The notes beneath the pieces are model-generated. The model was not told the DNA's origin. It worked only from the letters and a program-made list of their open reading frames with translations, and searched no databases. Shown here piece by piece: positions 1 through 9,496 of a DNA stretch of 64,000 bases (positions are counted from its first letter, which is position 1; each line of letters begins with the position of its first letter). Both the position numbers and the translations under genes were made by a program. The DNA comes from Candidatus Hadersleviella danica (lineage in GTDB: Bacteria; Chloroflexota; Anaerolineae; Promineifilales; Promineifilaceae), in NCBI GenBank assembly GCA_016711405.1, contig JADJSZ010000036.1:1-64000 (forward strand). Direction: 5' to 3'.

Positions 1-2
1 AC

Positions 3-353
3 ATGCTATCCATTTCCGTCTATGACAATATCATCTTTGACGAACAAAACGCCCATGCCGAGTCGCTGTTTGTCGATAGGGGCGGCCGTGTCCTCCGCTT
101 TGCCCTCAAGCCCGGCCAAATGATTGGTGAACACAATGCCCCCAGCTCCCCCATGTATATCCTCATCATGCAAGGAAGCGGCATATTTTCAGGGGGCGAC
201 CAGAAAGCCCAACGATTCGGCCGTGGCATGATGCTCGCCTTTGACGTGGGCGAGACACACGCCATTCTCGCCGAAGATGAAGAACTTGTTTTCTTGGCTT
301 TTTTACACGGTGTGCCCGAAGAACTAAAGGGCATATCCCCCGAACTGGAGTAA
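3..353 (+). CDS. small cupin-domain protein
   Basis: A 116-residue protein that reads as one double-stranded beta-helix (cupin). The run GEHNAPSSPMYILIMQGSG (about residues 42-60) followed by FGRGMMLAFDVGETHAI resembles the two cupin motifs, with candidate metal ligands His44 and the later His. Small cupins of this type usually bind a metal or small ligand, and no substrate can be named. The ATG lies 3 bases from the window edge, so an upstream start cannot be excluded. The next ORF starts 4 bases after the stop, which suggests co-transcription. Confidence 0.7.
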   Translation: MLSISVYDNIIFDEQNAHAESLFVDRGGRVLRFALKPGQMIGEHNAPSSPMYILIMQGSGIFSGGDQKAQRFGRGMMLAFDVGETHAILAEDEELVFLAFLHGVPEELKGISPELE

Positions 354-356
354 CCT

Positions 357-548
357 ATGACGAAACAACCACCCCCCAGCAAATTGGCCCAATGGTGGGC
401 CAAGGTCATGAACTGGTTAGGGCAACCATCTCCCCCGCCCCCCACAACACCCGCACCCACACCCGCATCCACCGAATATGCTAAAATGAGTTGGGCAGAC
501 GATGGCGGCCCAACCCCTCCTGCGGAAGAACCCCCTCCACATCCTTAA
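357..548 (+). CDS. small proline-rich hypothetical protein
   Basis: A 63-residue ORF starting 4 bases after the cupin stop. The first 20 residues are amphipathic (KLAQWWAKVMNWLGQ) and the rest is almost entirely Pro, Thr, Ala and Glu, so it is probably disordered. No family is recognised. The tight spacing to its neighbours on both sides is the main reason to think it is translated. Confidence 0.4.
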   Translation: MTKQPPPSKLAQWWAKVMNWLGQPSPPPPTTPAPTPASTEYAKMSWADDGGPTPPAEEPPPHP

Positions 549-564
549 TTTTGGCGAGAACGAT

Positions 565-1846
565 ATGTCAAATGTCCCTACCCCCATTCCCGCACCACCT
601 CATTGGACATTTGGACAGGTGGTTTGGGGCACGCTGGTACTAACGGCCGTTGGCCTCAGCTTTTGGCTCCTCTCTCAGTTTTACCAACTGCTGTTTATCC
701 TGTTCATCGCCATTATCATCGGCACTGTTCTGCGGCCGATAGTAGTATGGCTAAACCGCTGGGGTGTGCCCCCCAAAGCGGGTGTGGTGCTGGTTTACCT
801 CTTCTTCCTTGCCGGACTTGTCGGCTTTGGGGTGCTGTTATTCCCGCTCATCGCCGAGCAGAGTGCCAAAATTACAGCGGCCATACCCGACTATTATAAA
901 AGTGTGCGCGAATGACGGCCGACCAAATCTGGCCCCTTCATGGATAGCCTCAGTGCCATCCTGCCCGAGAATTTATCCTTTTTAGATCCGATGCAGGCTT
1001 CGGCACAAGATGTGCTAGAGTCGGCCGAGCAGGTGTTGGCCTATGTGGCCACGGCCGGGAGCGGCTTTTTTACCGCTCTCGTCCTCCTCCTCTTGGCCTA
1101 TTATTGGACACTCGACGGGCCGCGCATCATCCGCTCCCTGCTCCTCCTCGCCCCCCTCAACCAGCGCGAAAGCATTGGCGAACTGATTGCCACGATGGAA
1201 GCCAAAGTGGGAGCCTACATGGCTGGACAAGGCGTGCTCATCCTTGTCGTTGGCGGGATGTCGCTGTTTGCCTATTGGCTCATCGGCTTGCCCTATCTGC
1301 TCGTTCTCGCCCTTGTGGCGGGGCTGATGGAAGCGGTGCCCCTCATTGGGCCTCTCATTGGAGCCATCCCCGCCCTTTTGGTCGCCCTCACCTTGGGGCC
1401 AGATAAACTCATCTGGGTCATTGTGGCCACCGTTATCATCCAACAACTCGAAAATAATTTCCTCGTCCCCCGCATTATGCGCCGCGCTGTGGGGGTCAAT
1501 CCCTTCGTCACTTTGTTGGCGCTGTTTGCGTTTAGCTCCCTGTTGGGCGTGGCTGGGGCACTGATGGCCATCCCCATAGCGGCCATTATTCAGCTTTTTG
1601 CTAGACCATTTTGTGTTTAAGCCGGGCACCGAGCCAGAGATGGTCAACGGCCGTGGTTATGCCAGCCGCTTGCGCTATGAAACCCAAGAATTGGCGCGTG
1701 ATTTGCGCCAACAAACGCGCTCTCTGCCCGATGGCTCCGCCGAACAAGTTCAACAAATCGAACAAGTGATGGATCAGCTCGAGGCCATTGCCACCGACCT
1801 TGATGGGTTGTTGGCCTCGGCCAGCCCCCCTATGGAGGCGGCATGA
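565..1846 (+). CDS. AI-2E family transporter, interrupted by two lesions
   Basis: Polytopic membrane protein of the AI-2E/UPF0118 family, whose members export small molecules or ions. The reading frame is broken twice. An in-frame TGA at 913-915 follows YYKSVRE and the same frame resumes by 940. The frame then changes near 1594-1598, where a T-run precedes the conserved tail (LDHFVFKPGTEPEM), which is read in another frame to 1846. The middle part keeps the family helices and the motif GLMEAVPLIGPLIGAIPALL. The ATG at 565 is chosen because the longer ORF from 502 only adds out-of-frame overlap. The final TGA overlaps the ATG of the next AI-2E gene (ATGA), so the 3' frame is real. Either sequence errors or a recent pseudogene. 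Confidence 0.75.
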
Positions 1847-3012
1847 CCAAGCAACTCATTTGGATTGGCACGGCCGTGATGACCACCCTTTTGGCCTTGG
1901 TGTTGGTGTGGGAATTTCGCCTTGCCCTTGTCTACGTCTTCATCTCTTTGGCCGTCGTCGCCACCCTTCGCCCCTTGGTCAAACGGCCGACAGGGCAATC
2001 ATGGCTCATGCGCGGCGGGGTCATTTTGCTCCTCATAGCGGCCGTGGCAGGTCTTGGCTCTCTGCTGGTGGTGGGCTTGGGCGCGGCCATCAACGACATT
2101 GAACAGTTAGGCCAGCAATTATCGCGGCAAGATAGGTGGCACCAACCCGCATGGTTATTGGGTAGTTCGTTCCAAGAACTGCTCGATACCCGTTTGCCCA
2201 CCCCCAGCCAACTGTTTTCGGCCGTGTTGGGCGACGAAGGGGAATTTGTGTTGCCGGCCGTTCTCGGCTTCACCCAGAGCATTTTCTCCCTCATCAGTGG
2301 GTTTCTGGTCATTCTTTTTCTGAGCGTGTACTGGGGAGCAGACCAGAGCCATTTTGAGCGGTTATGGCTTTCGCTCCTCCCCGGCGAACAACGCGCACGG
2401 GCGCGGGACATGTGGCGGTCTGTCGAGCAGGGGCTGGGAGCCTACATCCGCAGTGAATTTGCCCAAGCGTGTTTGGCTGGGGTACTCCTCGGCGCGGGCT
2501 ATTGGCTGATTGGCTCCCCCTATGCCGCCCTGCTGGCCTTGTTGGGTGTGCTGGCTTTGCTCCTGCCCTTTGTGGGGGTCATCTTGGCCGTCTTGCCACC
2601 GCTCTTGCTCGGCTTGCTAACCAGTGTGCCCCTGAGCTTGCTCACGGTGCTGTACACGCTCTGCGTCATTGTCATTTTGCGCCGCTGGGTTGCCCCGCAC
2701 CTCTCCGACCATCGCCAATACAATGCCATTCTCACCCTCGTCTTCCTCATGGCCTTGGCGGATGCGTATGGGTTGGTGGGGCTAATTGTTGCGCCCCCAT
2801 TGGCGGCCGTGTGCCAAATTTTGTGGGATGAGTGGGTCAATGGGCGCACAGTGGTGGCAGGGGCGGGGCTGGCTGTGGCCGACTTAAAAGCGCGGCAGGC
2901 ACAGGTGGCGGCCGTGCTGGCCAGCATGGAAGAGCCACCGCTCCCTGTGATTAGCAGTAGCATGAACAAGCTCACCACCTTGCTGGAGCAAGCCGAATCG
3001 GCCGTGCCCTAA
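1843..3012 (+). CDS. AI-2E family transporter
   Basis: An intact 389-residue member of the AI-2E family in the inner membrane, translationally coupled (ATGA overlap) to the upstream paralogue. Two N-terminal helices are followed by a soluble segment (about residues 80-150) and a block of helices containing the family hallmark ALLGVLALLLPFVGVILAVL. The C-terminal 60 residues (ADLKARQAQVAAVLASMEEP) are hydrophilic and probably coiled-coil. The substrate is unknown; family members include AI-2 exporters and Na+/H+ antiporters. Together with the preceding gene it could form a heteromeric pair. Confidence 0.85.
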   Translation: MTKQLIWIGTAVMTTLLALVLVWEFRLALVYVFISLAVVATLRPLVKRPTGQSWLMRGGVILLLIAAVAGLGSLLVVGLGAAINDIEQLGQQLSRQDRWHQPAWLLGSSFQELLDTRLPTPSQLFSAVLGDEGEFVLPAVLGFTQSIFSLISGFLVILFLSVYWGADQSHFERLWLSLLPGEQRARARDMWRSVEQGLGAYIRSEFAQACLAGVLLGAGYWLIGSPYAALLALLGVLALLLPFVGVILAVLPPLLLGLLTSVPLSLLTVLYTLCVIVILRRWVAPHLSDHRQYNAILTLVFLMALADAYGLVGLIVAPPLAAVCQILWDEWVNGRTVVAGAGLAVADLKARQAQVAAVLASMEEPPLPVISSSMNKLTTLLEQAESAVP

Positions 3013-3251
3013 ATCTATTCGTTACAACTTAAGGTTTTTAAGCAAAATCAATAGCGAAAACAAGTCCTAAATCCCTTTGCTTTTCTTTTGCCCTTTGCAA
3101 TAAATTTTTATTACAAAAAGGCAAAAGGAGGAAAGGGCAAAGGAAATTTAGGCAATCTCAACGGGTCTTGGGAATCCCCTCTCTTCCTCGCAACTTCTTA
3201 ACATCTCTGCCCTAATCTAGGGCAAAGTCTACTGTTTATGGAGATGCGACG
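3013..3251. other. intergenic region with a long imperfect hairpin
   Basis: A 239-bp gap. Positions 3067-3153 form a long imperfect inverted repeat (CCTAAATCCC... with ...GGAAATTTAGG) around an AT-rich centre, which could end the AI-2E transcript. A second short inverted repeat, GCCCTA ATC TAGGGC, lies at 3209-3223 just upstream of the lipoprotein gene and could be an operator or a small hairpin. A GGAG precedes the ATG at 3252. No gene seen. Confidence 0.45.
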
Positions 3252-4067
3252 ATGAAAAAACAACTCTTTTGGTTCCTTGTGTTTTTGTTTGTAATGGGGG
3301 GCACGGCCGCTTGTGGGGGAACCCGCAACACCGATGTAACCATTAACCTCCCTGCCATCACCCCCCCAGCGGGGGCGGGGCAAGCAGATATGGCCGCCAC
3401 TGTCCAAGCCGCCGCGACCACGGCCGCCGCCCAAATTGCCCAAGTGGCACCCTCGGTGGAGGCGGTAGGGGCGGCCGAAGTGGCCGAAGTAGTGGAGACA
3501 GTGGAGGAAGCGGCCGTGGCTGGCTCCAAAGGCTCCGCCTCAACCGAAACAAGTGCGGCCACCGCAACGGCCGTACCAGCTACAGCCACCACCGCTGAAC
3601 AAGCCCCTGCTCCTGAAACCATCACCGCCACCGACATGGCCCGCTTGCAAGCCAAAGTGGGCGCAGTGCAAGTAACCGAAGGGGGAACCGCCAGCATCGT
3701 CATCACTGACGACGAGTTGAACGCGGCCATGCAAGCGGGACAGCAAGCCAATCCCAACCCCGTTGTTTCCAATCCCAACGTACTGTTTACAGGTGGAGCC
3801 ATCGTCTTTTCGGCAGGGATTAGCCAGCCCGCCAGCGGAACCTTGGTGGTCAACTTTCGGCCGTATGTCACCAACGGACTGCTCCAATTCGAGGTAATTT
3901 CGGCTACTTTTGACGGCCGTCGCGTCCCCCCCGCCACCCTCGAAGCGGCCGAACAAACCCTCAACGCCACCCTCGCCCAAGCCCTCAACCAACTCCCCGC
4001 CAACGTCCAACTCACCAACGTCATCATGGGCGAAGGCACGATGGAGTTAGTAGTGGCTAGTGGTTAG
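3252..4067 (+). CDS. Ala/Thr/Glu-rich lipoprotein of unknown function
   Basis: A 271-residue secreted lipoprotein. The signal peptide MKKQLFWFLVFLFVMGGTAACGG has the lipobox TAAC, so the mature protein starts at Cys21. Residues 50-120 are low-complexity Ala/Val/Glu/Thr, likely a linker. The C-terminal 130 residues look folded (ITDDELNAAMQAGQQ, LVVNFRPYVTNGLLQFEVISATFDGRRVPP) and resemble small ligand-binding domains of Chloroflexota lipoproteins, without a family I can name. The last codons and the stop (VVASG) are made of the GTGGTTA repeat that fills the following spacer. Confidence 0.65.
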   Translation: MKKQLFWFLVFLFVMGGTAACGGTRNTDVTINLPAITPPAGAGQADMAATVQAAATTAAAQIAQVAPSVEAVGAAEVAEVVETVEEAAVAGSKGSASTETSAATATAVPATATTAEQAPAPETITATDMARLQAKVGAVQVTEGGTASIVITDDELNAAMQAGQQANPNPVVSNPNVLFTGGAIVFSAGISQPASGTLVVNFRPYVTNGLLQFEVISATFDGRRVPPATLEAAEQTLNATLAQALNQLPANVQLTNVIMGEGTMELVVASG

Positions 4068-4197
4068 TGGTTAGTGGTTAGTGCTAGTGGCTAGTGCGTA
4101 TTCTTTATTCCGCATTCCCCAATCCGCATTCCAAAATCCCAAATCCCATGTCCCATTCACAATTAACCATTCCCAATTCACCATTCACAATTCCCCC
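4049..4197 (+). repeat. degenerate 7-bp tandem repeats (GTGGTTA, then AATCCCA and CATTCAC types)
   Basis: Three short-repeat families follow each other: GTGGTTA/CTAGTGG units at 4049-4096, AATCCGC/AAATCCC units around 4110-4148, and CAATTCA/CCATTCA units at 4153-4192. The first forms the end of the lipoprotein gene, and the last is translated as the N-terminus of the P450. Confidence 0.8.
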
Positions 4198-5512
4198 CGC
4201 CCTGCCGGGGCCAAACGGATGGGAAATGCTCCGCATGGTGCGCGGCTTGCGCGACAACCCCTTGCCCCACCTGCAACAAGCCCAACAGCAATACGGCGAT
4301 GTGGTGCGCTTGCCCGTCGGCCGCCGCCAAATGGTTTTGGTGAGCGACCCTGAGCTGGTCAAGCACATTTTGCAAGACAACAACCGCAACTACACGAAGC
4401 GCGGCGAGCAAATTCAGGCCAAAACAGTCGTGGGCAACGGGCTACTGGCCAGCGAAGGAGAGTTTTGGCGGCGGCAACGGCGGCTGGCCCAACCCGCTTT
4501 TCATCGCCAGCGCATTGCCGCCTTTGGCGAGGTGATGGTGGACGAGACGGTGCAATTGTTGGCAGGGTGGCAACACGGCCGCCAACTCGACATCGCCCAA
4601 GAGATGATGAACCTGACCCTGAGCATTGTCACCCGCACCCTGTTTAGTGCCACCCTAGACACGGCCGAAATGGCCACCGTCGCCTCGGCCATGCCCTACC
4701 TGTTGCGCCACACTCGGCCGCGCATCGTTCGCCCCCGCGCCCTGCGCTGGCGCTTGCCCCTGCCCAACAACCGCACCTACTGGCGCCACGTCGCCGCCCT
4801 CGACGAAATTATTTATCGGCTGATAGCGGAGCGGCGACGCACGGCCGCCGACCACCCTGACCTGCTCGGTTTGCTCCTCGCCGCCCGCGATGAAGAGACG
4901 GGCGAGGGGATGAGCGACCAGCAATTGCGCGACGAGGCCATGACCATCTTTTTGGCGGGGCATGAAACGACGGCCAACTTGCTGGCGTGGGCATGGGTAG
5001 TGCTGGGGCAACAAGCGGCCGTGCGCCAACGCGTGCGCGAGGAGGTGACCACGGTCTTGGGCGGCCGTTTGCCCACCACGGCCGATGTGCCCGCCCTCTC
5101 CTACACGAATCAAGTCATCCAAGAGGTGTTGCGCCTTTACCCTCCCGCATGGATTATCATGCGCACAGCCACGGCCGACGACCAGTTGGGCGATTACCAT
5201 CTTTCAGCGGGCACGAGCGTCCTCATCAGCCCCTACCTGCTCCACCACCACCCCCATTTGTGGCATAATCCCACCAGTTTTGACCCAGAACGGCCGCGCC
5301 CCGCCCACAAATTCGCCTTCCTCCCCTTCGGCGCAGGGCCACGCATCTGCATCGGCAACCAATTCGCCCTCATGGAAGCAACGCTCATCATGGCCACCAT
5401 CATCCAGCAATACGATTTACACCTCGTGCCCAACCACCCCATCGAGCTAGAAACCGCCATCACCCTACGGCCGAAACACGGTGTGAGGGTAGTGCTGAGT
5501 GCTGAGTGCTGA
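4148..5512 (+). CDS. cytochrome P450
   Basis: A soluble bacterial P450 monooxygenase of about 454 residues. The I-helix AGHETTANLL is near residue 270, the ExxR motif (EVLRLYPP) near 326, and the haem-binding loop FGAGPRICIGNQFAL has its axial Cys near 401. The N-terminal PALPGPNGWEMLRMVRG is the usual proline-rich start. The ATG at 4148 is the most plausible start, but the first 17 residues after it are encoded by a CATTCAC-type repeat. The final VVLSAEC is likewise translated GTGCTGA repeat. No redox partner or pathway gene is adjacent, so the substrate is unknown. Confidence 0.92.
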   Translation: MSHSQLTIPNSPFTIPPALPGPNGWEMLRMVRGLRDNPLPHLQQAQQQYGDVVRLPVGRRQMVLVSDPELVKHILQDNNRNYTKRGEQIQAKTVVGNGLLASEGEFWRRQRRLAQPAFHRQRIAAFGEVMVDETVQLLAGWQHGRQLDIAQEMMNLTLSIVTRTLFSATLDTAEMATVASAMPYLLRHTRPRIVRPRALRWRLPLPNNRTYWRHVAALDEIIYRLIAERRRTAADHPDLLGLLLAARDEETGEGMSDQQLRDEAMTIFLAGHETTANLLAWAWVVLGQQAAVRQRVREEVTTVLGGRLPTTADVPALSYTNQVIQEVLRLYPPAWIIMRTATADDQLGDYHLSAGTSVLISPYLLHHHPHLWHNPTSFDPERPRPAHKFAFLPFGAGPRICIGNQFALMEATLIMATIIQQYDLHLVPNHPIELETAITLRPKHGVRVVLSAEC

Positions 5513-5571
5513 GTAGAAAGTCTGTCAGTCTGTCAGCCAATCCGCAATCCAAAATCCCCAATCCAAAATCC
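5494..5571 (+). repeat. 7-bp tandem repeats (GTGCTGA, CAGTCTG and AATCCCC/AAAATCC)
   Basis: Three copies of GTGCTGA overlap the P450 stop. They are followed by GTCAGTCT units and then AATCCAAAATCC/AATCCCC units that run up to the ATG of the response regulator. Confidence 0.8.
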
Positions 5572-5572
5572 A

Positions 5573-6268
5573 ATGTCTCACATTCTCATCATTGAAGACG
5601 AGCAGAAGATAGCCCAGTGGGTGGCGGCTTATTTGGAGCGGGCGGGGTACACGGCCGTTATTTGCCGCGATGGGGCGGCGGGGTTGGCTCAGTTGCGCCA
5701 CCAGCCCCCCGATTTGCTCATCTTGGATCTAAATTTGCCCAGCATGGATGGGCTGGCCATTTGCCAAGCTGTGCGGGCGGAAAAACGGCCGCGCCTCGCC
5801 AACCTGCCCATCATCATGCTCACCGCACGGGTGGAGGAGGCAGACAAGTTGGCGGGGCTGGGGCAGGGGGCGGATGATTACGTGACCAAGCCATTCAGCC
5901 CCAAGGAGTTGGTGGCGCGGGTGCAGGCGATGTTGCGCCGCCAAGAGCGGCTGACTAGCCCTAGCCCCATCTTGGAAGATGAGGGGTTGGTAGTCAACCC
6001 CGCCGCCCATCAAGCCACCCTCCACGGCCGTCCCCTCGACCTGACCCCCAGCGAGTTTGCCGTTCTCGTCACCCTCATGCACAACAGCGGCCGTGCCCTC
6101 AGCCGCTCCCAACTCATCGAACAAGCCTTGGGGCACGACTACGAAGGGCAAGAACGCTCCATAGATGTCCACATCCGCCAACTACGCCGCAAACTAGAAA
6201 CCAATCCCAACCAACCCGAACGATTACAAACCGTATTCGGCATCGGCTACCGCTGGCGGGAGAGCTGA
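5573..6268 (+). CDS. OmpR/PhoB-family response regulator
   Basis: A 231-residue two-component response regulator. The receiver domain (1-118) has the acidic pair in IIEDE, the phospho-acceptor Asp52 in LDLNLPSMDG, the switch Thr in MLTAR and Lys106 in VTKPF. The C-terminal winged helix (about 135-230) is OmpR type, with PLDLTPSEFAVLVTLM, SRSQLIEQAL and SIDVHIRQLRRKL. It is followed 84 bp later by its probable partner histidine kinase. Targets are unknown. Confidence 0.93.
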   Translation: MSHILIIEDEQKIAQWVAAYLERAGYTAVICRDGAAGLAQLRHQPPDLLILDLNLPSMDGLAICQAVRAEKRPRLANLPIIMLTARVEEADKLAGLGQGADDYVTKPFSPKELVARVQAMLRRQERLTSPSPILEDEGLVVNPAAHQATLHGRPLDLTPSEFAVLVTLMHNSGRALSRSQLIEQALGHDYEGQERSIDVHIRQLRRKLETNPNQPERLQTVFGIGYRWRES

Positions 6269-6352
6269 TTTTTGATTTTAGATTTTGGATTTTGGGGGCG
6301 ACCAACCAATCCAAAATCCAAAATCCCCAATCCAAAATCCAACCAATCCCCC
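6266..6352. repeat. inverted 7-bp repeat (GATTTTG / CAAAATC)
   Basis: Units of GATTTTGGATTTTGG at 6269-6296 face AATCCAAAATCC units at 6308-6343, so the spacer between regulator and kinase can fold into a hairpin. The same family occurs in direct form at 5540-5571 and 51402-51439. Confidence 0.75.
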
Positions 6353-7783
6353 ATGTCTCTCCAAACCCGCCTCTTCGCCTCCTTCCTCCTGCTCATTTTG
6401 CTCACCCTGAGCGGGGTGGTGGGGTATGCGTGGGTCGCGCCGTTTCAGGAATTGGAGGACATGCCGCACTATTTCAGCCAGCAGTATGCGTGGCGGTTTA
6501 CCCCTTTTTGGGCCGAAAGTTATGCCGAGCATGGGGATTGGCGGGAAGCGGCCGAGCTAACTGCCCAAACTAGCCAACGTTTACCCCCCGCCGCCAATCT
6601 GCCCGCCACCCTTGGCCCCGCCAAAATAGTTGATTTGCACCACGCCTTCACCATTCGGCGGGTGGTGCTGGCCACGGCCGCTGGCCAAATCGTGGCCGAT
6701 AGCACGGCCGAACTCGCCCCATCAGCCCCCCTGCCCGCCGAATTGCGCCCCCACGCCGTGCCCATCCTGCACCAAGGGCAAACAGTGGGGCAATTGGTCG
6801 TCCTCTCGGGCTTTGATGAGGCGTTTGTGGCCGCCCTCGTGGGTGCTTTTCGGCGGATTGTGTTGGCCGTGGGGGTGTGGGCCACGGCCGTGGCCGCCCT
6901 TGTCAGTTGGGGATTAGCCCGCCGGCTGGCTCAACCCGTGGCGCAGTTGCAAACGGCCGTCCACGCCATCGCCCACGGAGCCAACCACACCCCGCTCCCC
7001 ATCACCCGCCGCGACGAGATTGGGCAACTGACGGCCAGTTTTAACGAGATGTCGGCCGCCCTGACCCACCAAAAGGAGCTACGCCAGCAAATGGTGGCCG
7101 ACATTGCCCACGAGCTTCGCACCCCGCTCAGCATTTGGCAATTGGAGCTAGAGGCGTTGGAGGATGGGTTGCAGGCGGCCGAAACGGCCGTGCCCACCCT
7201 CAAGCAAGAGCTGGCCAATTTGGAACGGCTCATCAACGATTTGCGCCTGCTCTCGCTGGCCGATGCCCACGAATTGCAATTAACGTTGGGCGGGCTGGAA
7301 ACGGCCGACTTTTTGCACCAAACCGCACAGGCATGGCGCAGACCCGCCACCGCCAAAGGGGTCGCGCTGCAGGTGGTGGCCACGGCCGATTTGCCACCCC
7401 TGTGGGCGGATGAGGGGCGTTTGTATCAGGTCTTGCACAATTTGCTGGCCAATGCGCTGGCGCACACGGCCGCTGGCGGGCGCATCGAACTGGGCGGCCG
7501 AGCGGCCGAGGGGGAGGTGGTGCTGTGGGTGGCCGATACAGGGGTGGGGATTGCGGCCGAGGAGTTGCCCTATCTCTTCGACCGCTTTTACCGCGCCGCC
7601 CACACCCAACGCGAAACGGGCGGAAGCGGCCTCGGGCTGGCCATTGCCAAGCGGTTGGTGGGGCTACACCACGGCCGCATCTGGGCGACAAGCGCAGTCG
7701 GCCGTGGCACAACACTCTGGGTAGCCATGCCACTCGCCCCCATGCGTTATGCTATACTCCCCCAGTCACAACCTGAGAATTAA
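6353..7783 (+). CDS. sensor histidine kinase (HAMP-HisKA-HATPase)
   Basis: A 476-residue inner-membrane sensor kinase. TM1 covers about residues 8-30, an extracytoplasmic sensor of about 130 residues follows, and TM2 (IVLAVGVWATAVAALVSWGLA) leads to a HAMP domain (RDEIGQLTASFNEM). HisKA has the phospho-acceptor His near 253 in DIAHELRTPLS. The ATPase domain shows the N box (NLLANALAHT), G1 (ADTGVGI) and G2 (GGSGLGLAIAK). The ATG at 6353 is chosen because upstream codons are only repeat sequence. It pairs with the response regulator just upstream. No signal can be assigned. Confidence 0.92.
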   Translation: MSLQTRLFASFLLLILLTLSGVVGYAWVAPFQELEDMPHYFSQQYAWRFTPFWAESYAEHGDWREAAELTAQTSQRLPPAANLPATLGPAKIVDLHHAFTIRRVVLATAAGQIVADSTAELAPSAPLPAELRPHAVPILHQGQTVGQLVVLSGFDEAFVAALVGAFRRIVLAVGVWATAVAALVSWGLARRLAQPVAQLQTAVHAIAHGANHTPLPITRRDEIGQLTASFNEMSAALTHQKELRQQMVADIAHELRTPLSIWQLELEALEDGLQAAETAVPTLKQELANLERLINDLRLLSLADAHELQLTLGGLETADFLHQTAQAWRRPATAKGVALQVVATADLPPLWADEGRLYQVLHNLLANALAHTAAGGRIELGGRAAEGEVVLWVADTGVGIAAEELPYLFDRFYRAAHTQRETGGSGLGLAIAKRLVGLHHGRIWATSAVGRGTTLWVAMPLAPMRYAILPQSQPEN

Positions 7784-7789
7784 CACTGG

Positions 7790-7886
7790 TTTATGGGTGT
7801 AGAGGTATATTGGTGTACTCGTGTATTAAAATACACCAATATACCTCTACACCAATACACCACGACACCAGTACACCCATAAACCC
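7790..7886. terminator. 22-bp perfect hairpin built from GGTGTAT-type repeats
   Basis: Positions 7796-7817 are perfectly complementary to 7832-7853 with a 14-base loop, and outer units (TTATGGGTGT and ACACCCATAA) extend the pairing to about 7790-7884. It lies between the histidine kinase stop and the next gene. It probably acts as a transcript end or barrier, although there is no long T-run. Confidence 0.6.
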
Positions 7887-7897
7887 CTCCCACCCCC

Positions 7898-9380
7898 ATG
7901 AACAACCACCTCATTAGCATCATCTTCGGCATGAAAGTCAAACAAGCCCGCACCGATTTGGGCATGACCGTCACCGAATTCGCCAGCCAGTGCGAACTAT
8001 CCCCCTCCTACGTCACCGAAATCGAAAAAGGGCGCAAATACCCCCGCACCGACAAAATCATGCGCATGGCCGAAGTGCTGGGCAAAGGGTACGACGAACT
8101 GGTTTCCATCCGCCTCGAGCCACCGCTGACCCATCTGGGCACGGCTCTATCGTCGCCCGTGCTGGGGCAATTTCCGTTCGAGGAGTTTGGGGTGGAGATG
8201 AGCGACCTCATCAATGTGCTGACCCGCGAACCCGACAAGGCCAGTGCCTTGCTCCACGCCATTTCGGAAGTCGGCCGTCAATACGACATGAAGGAGCAAC
8301 ATTTTTTGCGGGCGGCGTTGCGCTCCTATCAGGAGCTACACGACAACTATTTCCCCGACTTGGAAGAGGCGGCGGCCGAGTTTAGCCAAAAGCACGACCT
8401 CTTCAGTCCCTTGCCCATCCCCATGAACCGCCTGCGCGACCTGATCCAGCGCCAATTTAACATCCAGCTAGACGACACCCGGCTCCATGAAGACCCTGCG
8501 CTGGCGGGCTACCGCTCCGTCTATGTCAAAGGCAGTCGGCCGAAACTCCTCATTAACCACTCGCTCCACGAAGCCCAAATCAAATTCGTGTTGGCACGGG
8601 AGATTGGCTACCAAGTCCTCGGCCTCACCGACCGCGCCTACACCTCCGCTCCCGAACAGGTAGATTCCTTCCAACAAGTCTTCAACGATTTCAAGGCTTC
8701 CTATTTCGGCGGCGCCATCCTAATGCCCCGCCAACCCCTCTTGGACGATATTCGCCACCTGTTCGACCAAACGCGCTGGTCGCCCGATTTACTGCTCAAT
8801 TTGCTCACCAAATACGATGTCTCCCCCGAGACGTTGCTCTACCGCTTCAGCGAACTCATCCCCCAATTTTTTGGTTTGCGCATTCATTACCTGCGCCTGC
8901 ACAATGGGCAAGATGAGCGGTACAAGTTGGTGAAAGAGCTAAACCTAAACCAACTGCGCGTGCCCAACCGCACGGCCGCCGACGAACATTTTTGCCGCCA
9001 TTGGCTCGTCGTGCGCCTTCTGCGCGAAGTGCGCAAACAGCACAGCAATGTGCCCGTGGTGGGCGTGCAAATGTCGGAGTACTTGGATGCCAACGACCAC
9101 TTTTTGTGCTTTGGCTTCGCTCGGCCGCTCTCGCTCACCGCAGGAACGAACACCTGTAGCATCATCGGCTTTCGGGATGATGCCGACTTGGGCGAAACCA
9201 TTCACTTTGCCCACGATGCCAGCGTTCCCCATGTCACCATCAACGAAACCTGCGAACGTTGCCCCCTGACGGCCGAACAATGCACCCAACGCGCCGCCCC
9301 CCACCATCTTGCAAGCCCAAGAAACCCGCCAACACAGGCGGCAAGCCCTGCAAAAACTCGTCGCTCAAATGAGGGGGTAG
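7898..9380 (+). CDS. XRE-family regulator with ImmA/IrrE-like domain (3' frameshift)
   Basis: A transcription factor of about 490 residues. The N-terminal helix-turn-helix (about 12-65) has VKQARTDLGMTVTEFASQ and PSYVTEIEKGRKYP. The middle contains an ImmA/IrrE-type domain (LLINHSLHEAQIKFVLAREIGYQVLGL) in which the zinc motif HExxH appears degraded to AREIGYQ. The C-terminal region (ScfR/DUF2083-like) has Cys-rich ETCERCPLTAEQC. The annotated frame runs to 9400, but after the C-run at 9297-9302 a frame change gives a natural coiled end (TILQAQETRQHRRQALQKLV) stopping at 9378-9380. The other frame only reads GTGCTGA repeat, so a 1-nt error there is likely. Such proteins often control central metabolism or stress genes. 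Confidence 0.8.
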
Positions 9381-9495
9381 TGCTGAGTGCTGAGTGCTGA
9401 GTGCTGAGTTAAAAGTCTCTCAGTCTCTCAGTCCTTCAGTCACTTACCCTCTTACTCTCTTTCTCCCCTGCTCCCCTGCTCCCCTGCCCCCCTGC
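9376..9495 (+). repeat. GTGCTGA tandem repeats, then CTCAGTC and CTGCCCC units
   Basis: Four GTGCTGA copies at about 9380-9409 are followed by TCTCAGTC units at 9415-9440 and CTGCTCCC units at 9465-9495, up to the ATG of the lipoprotein. Confidence 0.8.
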
Positions 9496-9496
9496 C

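Noticed and set aside
9376..9400. C-terminal VVLSAEC end of the XRE regulator
   Set aside because: Produced only by GTGCTGA repeat in a shifted frame; the alternative frame ends naturally at 9380.
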